The notes under the pieces: model-generated
What the model was told of the DNA's origin: nothing
The model's database searches: none
Seen by the model: only the letters and a program-made list of their open reading frames with translations
Shown: positions 1 to 8,112 of the stretch, piece by piece
Layout of the letters: each line of letters begins with the position of its first letter
How positions within the stretch are numbered: position 1 is the stretch's first letter
Assembly (NCBI GenBank): GCA_903828635.1
Contig: CAIKMY010000092.1
Span: 1-42,451 of the forward strand
Origin: an uncultured Acidobacteriota bacterium
Lineage (GTDB): Bacteria > Acidobacteriota > Blastocatellia > RBC074
Reading direction: 5' to 3'
Length of the DNA: 42,451 bases
Made by a program: the position numbers and the translations under genes

Positions 1-54
1 CAGGTTGTTATTGAGCCGGAATTTACAGTCAGGCGAGTAAGGAAAGAGGGAGTG
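1..54. other. window edge upstream of the M16-like gene
   Basis: No gene can be called here. In frame 2 a coding tail could end at the TAA at 38-40, and in frame 3 at the TGA at 12-14, so the stretch may hold the end of an upstream gene. Frame 1 is open from base 1 into the M16-like gene, but the signal peptide of that gene argues against an upstream start. The purine-rich run around 39-50 (with GAGG at 46-49) is the likely ribosome binding site of the next gene. Confidence 0.4.
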
Positions 55-2952
55 ATGGAGAGGAAGGGGAAGATACTGGTAACAGTGGTGGGAGCAGTAA
101 TGTCCGTGCTGCTGGCGATGTCTGTCTCTGTAGCCGGGCAGAGCGGGCGCGGTCGTCAGCCTGCGGTACCGCCGCCAAAGCCGACACCGCAGCCGCAGGC
201 ACCGGGGGGAGTGGCCACAGTAGCAGAGGGCGGGAAGCTGGCACGGCAGGAGACATCGGGGATCACTTCACGCTATCAGTTGCGCAATGGGCTGACGGTG
301 TTGGTACGTGAGCGGCACGGTGCGCCACTGGTTGCGGTGACAATGGGGGTGAGGGCAGGTTGGGCCAGCGATCCGAAGGGTATGGAGGGGCTGGCAAAAC
401 TGACGCAGCAGGTGATTCTCGAAAGTGCAGGAGGATCGACGGAGCGCGAGGTAGCAAGACTGGGAGGCTCGATACTCTCCGGGGTTGAGGCAGGTTTTTC
501 GTGGGTAACAATCGTCGCTCCGGCGGAGAGTTACGCGGGTGTGGTCGGGAAACTGGCGTCGCTGATGCTCAACCCTGACTTCAGCGATGAAGTGGTCAGC
601 AGATCAGGGCGTATTCTGTGTCTGAGGGAGGCAGAGGATGCGGCGAGGCCGGGAAATGCCGGGTTGCGGGGCATGCTGGCGACCGCCTTTGCCGGATCAG
701 CACTCGGCAACGGAGGACTGATCTCCGAGACGATGGCCGTGACGGCCGAACAGGCAGGGGCATTTTACCGCCAATACTATGAACCATCGCGCAGTATCAT
801 CGTGGTGACGGGCGACATCTTCTCCCTGCCGGCGCTCAACCGTATCCAGCTCGATTTTGGCGGATATACCAGGATGACTGCGGGGGGTGGAGGCAGCAAT
901 GATGGAGTTGCAGCGGAAAAGTTGGCTGAAGGACTGCGTTACGGGAACGGGCGTTCCGGATCCGGGCTGAGCCATGTGGCAATCGGCTACCGTGTAGCGA
1001 CAAACGCAAGGATACCGTCAAAGGAGCAGGCGACACTGCGGCTGATGGCTGCAATTCTTGGTCTTGGCAAAGGTTCACGCCTCTGGCAGGGATTGCGCGA
1101 GGGGGCAGCCTCGCGTGACCGGAAAAGCGTCGCCATCGAGACGAGCGCGGAGTATGCCTCACTGCCGGGCTATGGCCTGCTGCTGGCGCGGCTGGTGGTT
1201 GAGCCCGAAAGGATCGATCGGGCTGAAGCCGAATATTTCCGTGAGATCGAGCGATTTCGTCGTGAGATTGTCAGTGCAGGAGAGATTGACCGTGCGCGAG
1301 CGATGCTCGAAAAGCGTTACTATGACGCGATGGCCAGCTTCGAGAGTGAGGGGCTGGTGCTGGCGCGTGAGCAGTTGCTGAACGGCGACTATCGGACATT
1401 TGATGAATTTCCGGCGCAATTGAGGGAGGTTACGGCAAAGGATGTGCAAGCGGCGGCGGCAAAGTATCTGACCACAGCCGCGATGGTCGTTTATGAGATC
1501 GAGCCGCTCCGGGCGGCGCCGCGAACCTTCACGCCGGAGAAGTACGCCGAGCTGGTGGCGACCTTTGCCCCGGGTGCCGGACAAGCGATCAAGCCGGAGG
1601 ATATCAGACCGGCGACGGTGCTCAAGACCTTTGCGCAGGGGGCAGAGCGCGTCCGCGTTGTCGAGGGGCAGAACGTGATCGTTGCACCGATGCCCCTGCC
1701 GGTCAAGGATTTCTCGGTGCTGCGCGGTCCGCGAGCCTATGTTCGCGAGGACAAATCGCACCCGAAGCTGGCACTGACGATCGTCTTTCAGGGGGGCCGT
1801 CTCGTCGAGGAGAAGACGACCAGCGGAACAACCGAATTGATGTTGCGGAGCATGCTCAAAAGCACGGCAACACGCAAGGCTGACCTGCTCGCCCTCGAAC
1901 TTGAAAGTTATGGTGCCGATCTGAGAATAGTCAACGAGCCGGACTTTTATGGTTTTTCGCTGGAGGTTCTATCGCGAAACGCCGAACCGGCAGCCAAACT
2001 GCTGCTGGAGATCATCGAGAAGCCCTTCTTCGACAAGGAAGAGGTAGCGAAGGAGCGTGAGCTGCTGCTGGCAGATCAGCAACGAGATGGAGAGAGCCCG
2101 GCGTTACTCAGCAGCGAATTGATGCGACTGGCACTCTTCCCGAATCACCCTTACGGGCTGCCGCGACATGGCCTGGCCGAGGTGGTGAAAGCCATCGACG
2201 AGACGAAGCTGGAGGCGTGGCACGAAAAGACGGTTCGCCGCCAGTATCCACTGGTGACGCTGGTCGGGGACACGGACGGGTCGTCGATGGTCTCGCGGAT
2301 CTTCTCGGATGGGCTCAGGCGGGGAGACCTCGACCGAACACTCAAGGTCAATCTGCCGACGCAGTTCCCGCCGGCCCAGGATCGTGTCGCCGAGTCAGGC
2401 GCGCCGATCACCTCACAAACGATCGGCTTCCGCATCCTCAGCCAGTCGCTGACGGGTCAGTACGACCTGCAGGCACTGACAATGCTTGAGCATCTGCTGG
2501 CCTCAGGACGAATGCCTGATGACCTGCGCGAGAAGGGGCTGCTGACAGCATCGATCAGCACAAGAATGGAGCAACGATTGGCAGCGGGACTATTTCAGAC
2601 ACGGCTGACCACCAGACCGGGTGACGAGACGGGTGCGATCGACACCGTGTTGCGCAGCCTCCAGCAACTGGCCGGAAACGACCCGAGCGACGAAGAGTTC
2701 GAATTTGCACGGAATGCGGCAATCGGCCGTTACGCCATCGCCCTGCAGTCACACATCGAACGATCGCTTGAGTATTCACGTGCCGCCTTGTACGGTCGCA
2801 AGCCGGCCGATGTCGAGAGCCAGCCTGAGGCCATGGTCTCGGTCAGAAAGACCGACCTGCGACGAGTCGCCGAGGGTACCTTCAGGAACATCCAGATCGG
2901 GCGTGGCATTGTGCGAGGCCCGCAAACAGTAAACGTCAAAAGCGGCCAATGA
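55..2952 (+). CDS. secreted M16-family (insulinase-like) protein lacking the zinc motif
   Basis: About 965 residues. The N-terminus is a signal peptide (MERKGKILVTVVGAVMSVLL) followed by a proline-rich linker near residues 40-55, so the protein is probably periplasmic. Two M16 repeats follow. The first begins near residue 75 (RNGLTVLVRERHGAPL) and the second near residue 545, each with N- and C-type subdomains; HPYGLPRHGL in the second half is typical of the family. The active-site motif HxxEH, expected after the conserved GLA, is absent: the first half reads GLAKLTQQVILES and the second TTELMLRSML. No HxxEH occurs anywhere in the protein. In two-part M16B enzymes one partner has HxxEH and the other is inactive; this protein resembles two inactive halves fused. 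A catalytic partner may lie upstream of the window. ATG at 55 is preferred over GTG at 52 because of the spacing to GAGG. It overlaps thiL by 4 bases. Confidence 0.85.
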   Translation: MERKGKILVTVVGAVMSVLLAMSVSVAGQSGRGRQPAVPPPKPTPQPQAPGGVATVAEGGKLARQETSGITSRYQLRNGLTVLVRERHGAPLVAVTMGVRAGWASDPKGMEGLAKLTQQVILESAGGSTEREVARLGGSILSGVEAGFSWVTIVAPAESYAGVVGKLASLMLNPDFSDEVVSRSGRILCLREAEDAARPGNAGLRGMLATAFAGSALGNGGLISETMAVTAEQAGAFYRQYYEPSRSIIVVTGDIFSLPALNRIQLDFGGYTRMTAGGGGSNDGVAAEKLAEGLRYGNGRSGSGLSHVAIGYRVATNARIPSKEQATLRLMAAILGLGKGSRLWQGLREGAASRDRKSVAIETSAEYASLPGYGLLLARLVVEPERIDRAEAEYFREIERFRREIVSAGEIDRARAMLEKRYYDAMASFESEGLVLAREQLLNGDYRTFDEFPAQLREVTAKDVQAAAAKYLTTAAMVVYEIEPLRAAPRTFTPEKYAELVATFAPGAGQAIKPEDIRPATVLKTFAQGAERVRVVEGQNVIVAPMPLPVKDFSVLRGPRAYVREDKSHPKLALTIVFQGGRLVEEKTTSGTTELMLRSMLKSTATRKADLLALELESYGADLRIVNEPDFYGFSLEVLSRNAEPAAKLLLEIIEKPFFDKEEVAKERELLLADQQRDGESPALLSSELMRLALFPNHPYGLPRHGLAEVVKAIDETKLEAWHEKTVRRQYPLVTLVGDTDGSSMVSRIFSDGLRRGDLDRTLKVNLPTQFPPAQDRVAESGAPITSQTIGFRILSQSLTGQYDLQALTMLEHLLASGRMPDDLREKGLLTASISTRMEQRLAAGLFQTRLTTRPGDETGAIDTVLRSLQQLAGNDPSDEEFEFARNAAIGRYAIALQSHIERSLEYSRAALYGRKPADVESQPEAMVSVRKTDLRRVAEGTFRNIQIGRGIVRGPQTVNVKSGQ

Positions 2953-4094
2953 ACGGTGAATTCGACTTCATCGAGCATATCCGCCGTCGGGCACAGAGAC
3001 TGGCGGCTCCGGTCGATCTCATTCGCGGGATTGGCGATGATACGGCCATTCTCGGCCAGCGGACTGGCAAAGAAACACTAATCACGGTTGATCTGCTGGT
3101 CGAAGAGGTCGACTTCAGGCTCGACTATGCAATACCGCGCTGGCTGGGCCACAAATCGCTGGCCGTCAGCCTGAGCGATATCGCCGCGATGGGTGGAAGG
3201 CCGCGGTTTTCGCTGCTGACGCTCGGGATAACGCCACAACTCACCTTTCGCGAGCAGACGGAGAGCATCGCACATTTCTGGGAGGAGTTCTTCGCCGGCT
3301 ATTTTGAGCTTGCCGAACGGCACGGCGTCACCCTCGTTGGAGGTGATATCTCTTCGATGCCGGGCAGACTGACAATCGACTCGATCCTGCTTGGAGAATG
3401 TCATGCGGGTCAGGCGGTGAAACGAAGCGGGGCACGGCCGGGAGATGGGATCTATGTCACCGGCGAGCTCGGCGCTTCGGCGGTCGGGCTGCGGCTCCTC
3501 CTCGAAGGTGCGCGTCCCGGTCAGGAGATGAGCGACTGGCAACGGGCCGCGATTGAGGCTCACCTGCGGCCAATCCCGCGGGTGGAGGCTGGCCGTGATC
3601 TTGGCGAGTCACAGCTGGCTGGCGCCATGATTGACATCAGTGATGGACTGGCCCGGGACCTTGGCCATCTCTGCGAGGAGGGCCGCGTCGCCGCAGTCAT
3701 CACCCGTGACGCGATCCCGGTTTCGCCCTGCCTCTTGCAACTCGATGCCAGCGACGACGAGCGACTCCACCTTGCCATTGCTGGCGGCGAGGATTTTGAG
3801 CTGCTCTTCACCGCTCCTCCCGCGAAAGAGGCCGAAATCGGTGCCGTTGCCACCAGCCATGACCTGAAGATTACCCGTATCGGAGAGATCATCGAGCCAC
3901 GCGATGGTCAGCCGCCATTGCTGCTGCTTGACCGCGGAAAGATGCGCCCGATTGCGCCCCTTGGCTTTGACCATTTCACGATGCCTGATGAGCCTCGCGT
4001 GTGTATGACCATGCCCAGGCTATCAGGAGAAACTGCAACGGCATCCGTATCCAGTGAAAGAGCAACGGAAGCTCCGGATAGAGATGGCGGTTGA
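2949..4094 (+). CDS. thiL: thiamine-monophosphate kinase ThiL
   Basis: ThiL phosphorylates thiamine monophosphate to thiamine pyrophosphate, the last step of cofactor synthesis, in the cytosol. The protein shows the AIRS/PurM-like pattern: FDFIEHIRRR at the N-terminus, GIGDDTAIL (metal/ATP-binding aspartates), the run VDLLVEEVDFRLDY, ALAVSLSDIAAMGG-type region (seen as SLAVSLSDIAAMGG), LVGGDISS, and DISDGLARDLGHLCEEG near residue 225. The start ATG overlaps the stop of the preceding gene as ATGA, suggesting translational coupling. At 381 residues it is longer than usual (about 320-350). The family-like sequence ends near GFDHF; the last 40 or so residues are low-complexity and lie in the 119-base overlap with the convergent DoxX-like gene, so the original stop codon may have been lost. 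Confidence 0.93.
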   Translation: MNGEFDFIEHIRRRAQRLAAPVDLIRGIGDDTAILGQRTGKETLITVDLLVEEVDFRLDYAIPRWLGHKSLAVSLSDIAAMGGRPRFSLLTLGITPQLTFREQTESIAHFWEEFFAGYFELAERHGVTLVGGDISSMPGRLTIDSILLGECHAGQAVKRSGARPGDGIYVTGELGASAVGLRLLLEGARPGQEMSDWQRAAIEAHLRPIPRVEAGRDLGESQLAGAMIDISDGLARDLGHLCEEGRVAAVITRDAIPVSPCLLQLDASDDERLHLAIAGGEDFELLFTAPPAKEAEIGAVATSHDLKITRIGEIIEPRDGQPPLLLLDRGKMRPIAPLGFDHFTMPDEPRVCMTMPRLSGETATASVSSERATEAPDRDGG

Positions 4095-4356
4095 CCAGCA
4101 TATGAATGTTGGCCGGATAGACTGCCAGCAGCAGGAGAATCACCCCCCATGCTGCCAGCCGGCGATAGCGTGGTAAAAGCAGCAGCAGCCCGAGAATAAA
4201 TTCGATCGCTCCAGCCATCAGGTGCAATGCCGACGGCCACGGAAGGTATGGCGGCATGATCCGCAAATAGAAATCGGGATTGATGAAGTGATTGACCCCG
4301 GCGGTCACATAGAACATGGCCTGAAAATATAGCAGAATCTTTTTGACTGTCGTCAT
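3976..4356 (-). CDS. DoxX-like small integral membrane protein
   Basis: A 126-residue protein that is almost entirely hydrophobic, with about four membrane segments (AMFYVTAGVNHFINP, HLMAGAIEFILGLLLLLP, AAWGVILLLLAVYPANIHM, MPLQFLLIAWAWS). The pattern GxNHFxxPxFYLRIMPPYLPWP followed by SGxxE-like (here MAGAIEFILGL) is characteristic of the DoxX/DUF4870-type membrane family. Its biochemical role is unknown; some relatives are linked to thiosulfate or redox functions, but nothing here shows that. The gene converges on thiL and its last 119 bases overlap the thiL tail on the other strand. Because it has strong membrane-protein character throughout, the gene itself is likely real. Confidence 0.82.
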   Translation of the reverse strand: MTTVKKILLYFQAMFYVTAGVNHFINPDFYLRIMPPYLPWPSALHLMAGAIEFILGLLLLLPRYRRLAAWGVILLLLAVYPANIHMLVNRHLYPELPLLFHWIRMPLQFLLIAWAWSYTREAHQAS

Positions 4357-4409
4357 TCCGGGTATCCCCCTGTCTCACGAATTAAAGCGAATCGAAACCC
4401 GAATCCGGG

Positions 4410-5051
4410 TCAGTTGATCAGGCCATTACGAAAAGCAAAGCGCACCAGTTCACCGACGCTGTGGAGATTGAGCTTCTCCATGATGCGGCCGCGATGAGAG
4501 TCGACGGTATAGGTGCTGATATCGAGCGTCAGGGCAATCTCCTTGTTGGTTCGCCCCTCGGCGATCATCTGCAACACCTCGCGTTCGCGGGTTGTCAGCA
4601 TGTCGATGGGATCGGTGACGTGCTTACGATAGTCGCTGAGCACGGCATCAGAAACCTCCGGGCTGAGATATCCTTGTCCGGCAGCGAGGGCACGCACGGC
4701 GAAGAGCAGGTCTTTATCTCCAGCCTCTTTCAGCAGATAACCGCTGGCCCCGGCACGCAGAATTTCACGAACATAGACCGAATCGCGATGCATGCTCAGG
4801 GCAAGGATGCGGGTGCGCGGCGAGATGGCCAGCAACCGTCGTGTCGCCTCGATACCGTTGAGTTCCGGCATCGAGACATCCATCAGCACGACATCGGGCT
4901 GCAACTGCTCGGCGAGGGTAATAACCTCACGGCCATTGGCCGCTTCACCAATGACACTGAGATCGGGCTCGGCGGCAAGAATCATGCGAAATCCCTGACG
5001 AACGACCGCATGATCGTCGGCAATCAGAATGGTCGTACTTTTTCGCGACAC
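4410..5051 (-). CDS. NarL/FixJ-type response regulator
   Basis: A cytosolic transcription factor switched by phosphorylation. The receiver domain (about residues 5-122) has the acidic pair in ILIADDHAVVRQG, the phospho-acceptor Asp58 in VLMDVSMPELNG and the conserved lysine in GYLLKEAG. The C-terminal LuxR-type helix-turn-helix (about 145-210) reads LTTREREVLQMIAEGRTNKEIA, then the recognition helix in TYTVDSHRGRIMEKL. The ORF track starts 45 codons further upstream inside the kinase gene; the GTG at 5049-5051 is chosen instead because it follows GGGCGAGGAG by 7 bases and gives a 213-residue protein, the usual family size. It lies 4 bases downstream of the kinase stop, so the pair is one operon. 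Targets are unknown; the divergent SulP/Dab operon is the nearest candidate. Confidence 0.93.
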   Translation of the reverse strand: MSRKSTTILIADDHAVVRQGFRMILAAEPDLSVIGEAANGREVITLAEQLQPDVVLMDVSMPELNGIEATRRLLAISPRTRILALSMHRDSVYVREILRAGASGYLLKEAGDKDLLFAVRALAAGQGYLSPEVSDAVLSDYRKHVTDPIDMLTTREREVLQMIAEGRTNKEIALTLDISTYTVDSHRGRIMEKLNLHSVGELVRFAFRNGLIN

Positions 5052-5055
5052 GGCA

Positions 5056-6366
5056 CTACTCCTCGCCCGGCGGGCTCTCCTCGTGCGGCGGCCTCGCGGG
5101 CACGCGAATGGCGACACGGACTCCGCCGGATGCCTGAACGGTTTCAATATTTGAGATGCTGAAAACACCGCCAAGCTGCTCGGCACGAGCCCGCATACCG
5201 GTCAGTCCCAATCCGGGAGCACGTCCGGGAACCACGGGCCCCGATTGCTTCCTCGGCAAACCGCTGCCGTTGTCGGTGATCGTCAGCATAATTTCGCCAC
5301 CAACTTGTTCAAGCTCAAGGCGAATGCGGGTCGCGCCGGCATTCCTCGCCACATTGGTCAGCGCCTCCTGTGTAATCCGGTAGAGATGGGTCTCGACATC
5401 ATCTTCGAGACGGCCAACGTCCTGAAAATCGGTCTCAACCTGAATTCGTGTCCGCTCTTCGAATCGCTCGGCAAGCCAGCGCAGAGCTGCCGGCAGCCCG
5501 AAATCATCAAGAATCACCGGACGCAGCAACTGGGATAATTCACGCACATTGCCGATGGCCTCGTCAAGAAGGCTCAGGCAGGCGCCACGGCGCACCTGAA
5601 GTTCGTGTGGCTGCACAATGGAGATCGTGGCCTTGAGTGCTGTCAGTGACTGACCAAGTTCGTCGTGCAGCTCGTGTGAGAAGCGACGTGCTGCCTCTTC
5701 CTGCCCCTGAATCAGATGCCACGAGACGCGGTTGATCTCCGTTGCCTGCCAGGCAATTCGACGCATCGACTGGAGGGTGAAGCGGATGGTGACCACCGCA
5801 CAGGCCAGCGAGATCAAAATTGCGCCAATCAGCAGGCTGCCTGTTTCACTTGCCAACCGGGTCGAGGCCTCTTCAATGCTCACTCCACCGGCAGCGGCAC
5901 CAAGGGCATCGAGCTTCAGCGCCTCATCGATCAGCCGGATGAAGTCATCGTAACGCTGCTCGACAAGTGTCAGAGCCACTTTCCGACTCATCGCCTGTTT
6001 TATCGTCGAAGAATAGGCTGCTCCGGCCTGATTCAACTGATCCCAGATCGGACTGGGCAGAACCCGTCCCCCCTCCCGCGTCAGTTCCGGCAGGATACCC
6101 TCAAACTCTCGCAGTCGCTCATCGATGCGGCCAAAATCGGAGCGTGCGACGATCAGCAGCAGCGTGCTGGCACGATGCTGCTCAAGTTCGAGCCTTTCGA
6201 TCAGCTTGACGGCAAAGAGATGATCACCGACGAGGATGTTTGCCTGGCGGCGAATCTCCTCCGCCTGGCGTAGTCCGAGCCATGCGAGTACCGCGAGGAT
6301 GACAATCACCAGCGTGAAACCGGCGGTCAGAATCCACAATGAGCGATTGGCAGTTTTATATGGCAC
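5056..6366 (-). CDS. membrane sensor histidine kinase (HisKA_3 / NarX-like)
   Basis: A 436-residue sensor kinase, partner of the next gene. One membrane segment lies near residues 10-30 (LWILTAGFTLVIVILAVLAW) and a second near 178-200 (LLIGAILISLACAVVTI). The 150 residues between them are mostly helical and probably form a four-helix periplasmic sensor; its ligand cannot be told. The dimerisation/phosphorylation box is FSHELHDELGQSLTALK, the form seen in HisKA_3 kinases, and the ATPase domain shows NVARNAGATRI, TDNGSGLP and GLGLTGMRARAEQLGG. The start is GTG, preceded by a run of G bases about 6 bases away; the nearest ATG (6368-6370) is out of frame. Divergently transcribed from the SulP/Dab operon across about 120 bases. 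Confidence 0.92.
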   Translation of the reverse strand: MPYKTANRSLWILTAGFTLVIVILAVLAWLGLRQAEEIRRQANILVGDHLFAVKLIERLELEQHRASTLLLIVARSDFGRIDERLREFEGILPELTREGGRVLPSPIWDQLNQAGAAYSSTIKQAMSRKVALTLVEQRYDDFIRLIDEALKLDALGAAAGGVSIEEASTRLASETGSLLIGAILISLACAVVTIRFTLQSMRRIAWQATEINRVSWHLIQGQEEAARRFSHELHDELGQSLTALKATISIVQPHELQVRRGACLSLLDEAIGNVRELSQLLRPVILDDFGLPAALRWLAERFEERTRIQVETDFQDVGRLEDDVETHLYRITQEALTNVARNAGATRIRLELEQVGGEIMLTITDNGSGLPRKQSGPVVPGRAPGLGLTGMRARAEQLGGVFSISNIETVQASGGVRVAIRVPARPPHEESPPGEE

Positions 6367-6395
6367 CCATCCCCCCCAAATTGGTCAGCAAACAT

Positions 6396-6429
6396 CCCCG
6401 ATCGGGGGGATATCGTCACCAGCGACGAT
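6396..6429. promoter_or_regulatory. palindromes in the divergent kinase/sulP intergenic region
   Basis: CCCCGATCGGGG at 6396-6407 is a perfect 12-base palindrome. A second inverted repeat follows at once: ATCGTC (6412-6417) and GACGAT (6424-6429) with a 6-base spacer. Both lie between the start codons of the divergent kinase and sulP genes, where an operator would be expected. The assignment as regulator sites is inference; no known operator consensus is matched. Confidence 0.35.
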
Positions 6430-6462
6430 CGCATAATCTGCAACGCGACTGAGCAACAATGG

Positions 6463-6490
6463 TGTCAATGATCGCTCGATACTGTCAATG
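6463..6490 (+). repeat. paired direct repeat TGTCAATG upstream of sulP
   Basis: TGTCAATG occurs at 6463-6470 and again at 6483-6490, start-to-start distance 20 bases (about two helical turns), just before the preferred sulP start at 6503. Such spacing would suit a dimeric activator such as the NarL-type regulator encoded next door, but this is a guess from geometry. The second copy contains the alternative, less likely ATG start at 6488. Confidence 0.35.
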
Positions 6491-6502
6491 GGGAAATTAA
6501 CG

Positions 6503-8095
6503 ATGAACGCATCCTCCGCAAAAACATGGAAGACCGACATGGGCTCGGGTTTTCTGGTATTTCTGATTGCTCTTCCACTCTGTCTTGGCATCTCGATGGC
6601 GAGTGGATTTCCGCCGGTAGCAGGAATTCTGACGGCGATCGTCGGCGGCATGATCACAAAATTCATTGGAAGCGCACGGCTGACGATCAAAGGGCCGGCA
6701 GCAGGGCTGATCGTCATCGCCCTTGGTGCAGTGACGGAGCTGAGCAACGGGGATCCTGTCGGCGGATATCGACGCGCACTGGCGGTCGGGGTGGTTGCCG
6801 GGGTGCTGCAGATCCTGCTGGCGCTCGGACGCACGGGGGTGGTTGGTGAGTTGATGCCATCGGCGGTGGTTCACGGCATGCTGGCAGCCATCGGCGTGAT
6901 CATCATCTCGAAGCAGACCCACACGCTGTTGGGGGTGACGCCAGAGGGCAAGGAACCACTCCACCTGCTGGCGGAGATCCCGCACAGCCTCACCCGACTC
7001 AATCCGGAAGTCTTTGTCATCGGGCTGGTATCACTGATTGTTCTCTTCGGGCTGCCTCTGATCAAACAGAAGTGGGCACGCAAGGTGCCGGGGCCGATGA
7101 TCGTCCTCGCGCTGGCAGTACCGCTCGGGTTTATCTTTGATCTGCGCGACGAGCATAACTATTCGCTGCTCGGCCACATCTATCACCTTGGTCCGAAACT
7201 GCTCATCCGCCTGCCGGGATCGCTGCTCGGCGCGCTCTCGTTCCCGGATTTCTCGCAGATACTCAGTCCGGTGTCGATCAAATACATCATTATGTTTACG
7301 CTGGTGGGATCGATCGAATCCCTGCTGAGCGTGACCGCGGTCGATTCACTTGATCCCGAGAAGCAGACGAGCGACCTCAATCGTGACCTCCTTGCGGTCG
7401 GAGTTGGCAACACGATCGCCGCAGCGATTGGCGGACTGCCAATGATCTCGGAGATCGTCCGCAGCAAAGCCAATATCGACAATGGTGCGAAGAGCGCCTG
7501 GTCAAATTTCTTTCACGGTACATTCCTGCTGCTCTCGGTGGCGCTGATCCCCGGGCTGCTGCAACAGATCCCGCTGGCGGCACTGGCGGCGATGCTGATC
7601 TACACTGGTCTGCGCCTGGCGTCACCAAGCGAATTCAAACACGTCTACCACGTCGGGCCGGAGCAGTTGCTGATCTTCGTGACGACAATGATGGTAACCC
7701 TGATGACCGATCTGCTGGTCGGCGTCGGAATCGGGCTGGTACTCAAAATCGTGCTTCATCTGGTCAATGGTGCTCCGCTGAAGAGCCTCTTCCGCAGCAT
7801 CATCGAAGAGAAACAGGAGGGCGACACGCTGACACTCGAGGTGCGTGACGCGGCGATCTTCACCAATTTCCTCGGACTGAGCAATCGTCTGAAGTCACTG
7901 GATGCCTCGGTTCGCCGGGTGGTGATCGATTTCGAGAATGCGTTGGTCGTCGATCACACAGTGCTCAACAAGCTGTCAGGGTTGTCAGGACGTTGGACGG
8001 ATCGTGAAATGGTGCTGGTCGGACTCGACAATCACAAGCCATTTTCGAATCACGATCTGGCAGCGCGGAAGCGTTCCCGTCAGGGAGCAGCTTAA
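6503..8095 (+). CDS. SulP (SLC26) family anion transporter, candidate bicarbonate or sulfate permease
   Basis: A multi-pass inner-membrane carrier of about 530 residues with 10-12 hydrophobic segments followed by a C-terminal STAS domain (about the last 95 residues, LTLEVRDAAIFTNFLGL to MVLVGLDN). Family hallmarks are GFLVFLIALPLCLGISMASGF (first membrane helix), PPVAGILTAIVGGMI, a GSARLTIKGPAAGL segment, and GGLPMISEIVRSKANIDNGAKS late in the membrane domain. SulP members carry sulfate, bicarbonate or other anions; the substrate cannot be read from sequence. Its place 17 bases upstream of dabA in one operon points to bicarbonate. The ATG at 6503 is preferred to 6488 because GGGGA at 6490-6494 lies 8 bases before it. 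Divergent from the two-component system, which may regulate it. Confidence 0.92.
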   Translation: MNASSAKTWKTDMGSGFLVFLIALPLCLGISMASGFPPVAGILTAIVGGMITKFIGSARLTIKGPAAGLIVIALGAVTELSNGDPVGGYRRALAVGVVAGVLQILLALGRTGVVGELMPSAVVHGMLAAIGVIIISKQTHTLLGVTPEGKEPLHLLAEIPHSLTRLNPEVFVIGLVSLIVLFGLPLIKQKWARKVPGPMIVLALAVPLGFIFDLRDEHNYSLLGHIYHLGPKLLIRLPGSLLGALSFPDFSQILSPVSIKYIIMFTLVGSIESLLSVTAVDSLDPEKQTSDLNRDLLAVGVGNTIAAAIGGLPMISEIVRSKANIDNGAKSAWSNFFHGTFLLLSVALIPGLLQQIPLAALAAMLIYTGLRLASPSEFKHVYHVGPEQLLIFVTTMMVTLMTDLLVGVGIGLVLKIVLHLVNGAPLKSLFRSIIEEKQEGDTLTLEVRDAAIFTNFLGLSNRLKSLDASVRRVVIDFENALVVDHTVLNKLSGLSGRWTDREMVLVGLDNHKPFSNHDLAARKRSRQGAA

Positions 8096-8112
8096 CAGGA
8101 GTCTGTTGAACA

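Noticed and set aside
3908-4378. 156-codon minus-strand ORF overlapping the DoxX-like gene
   Set aside because: The DoxX frame has a clear membrane-protein pattern; this one does not.
5052-5186. 45-codon N-terminal extension of the response regulator in the ORF track
   Set aside because: It lies inside the kinase gene, lacks receiver-domain features and the GTG at 5051 has a proper ribosome binding site.
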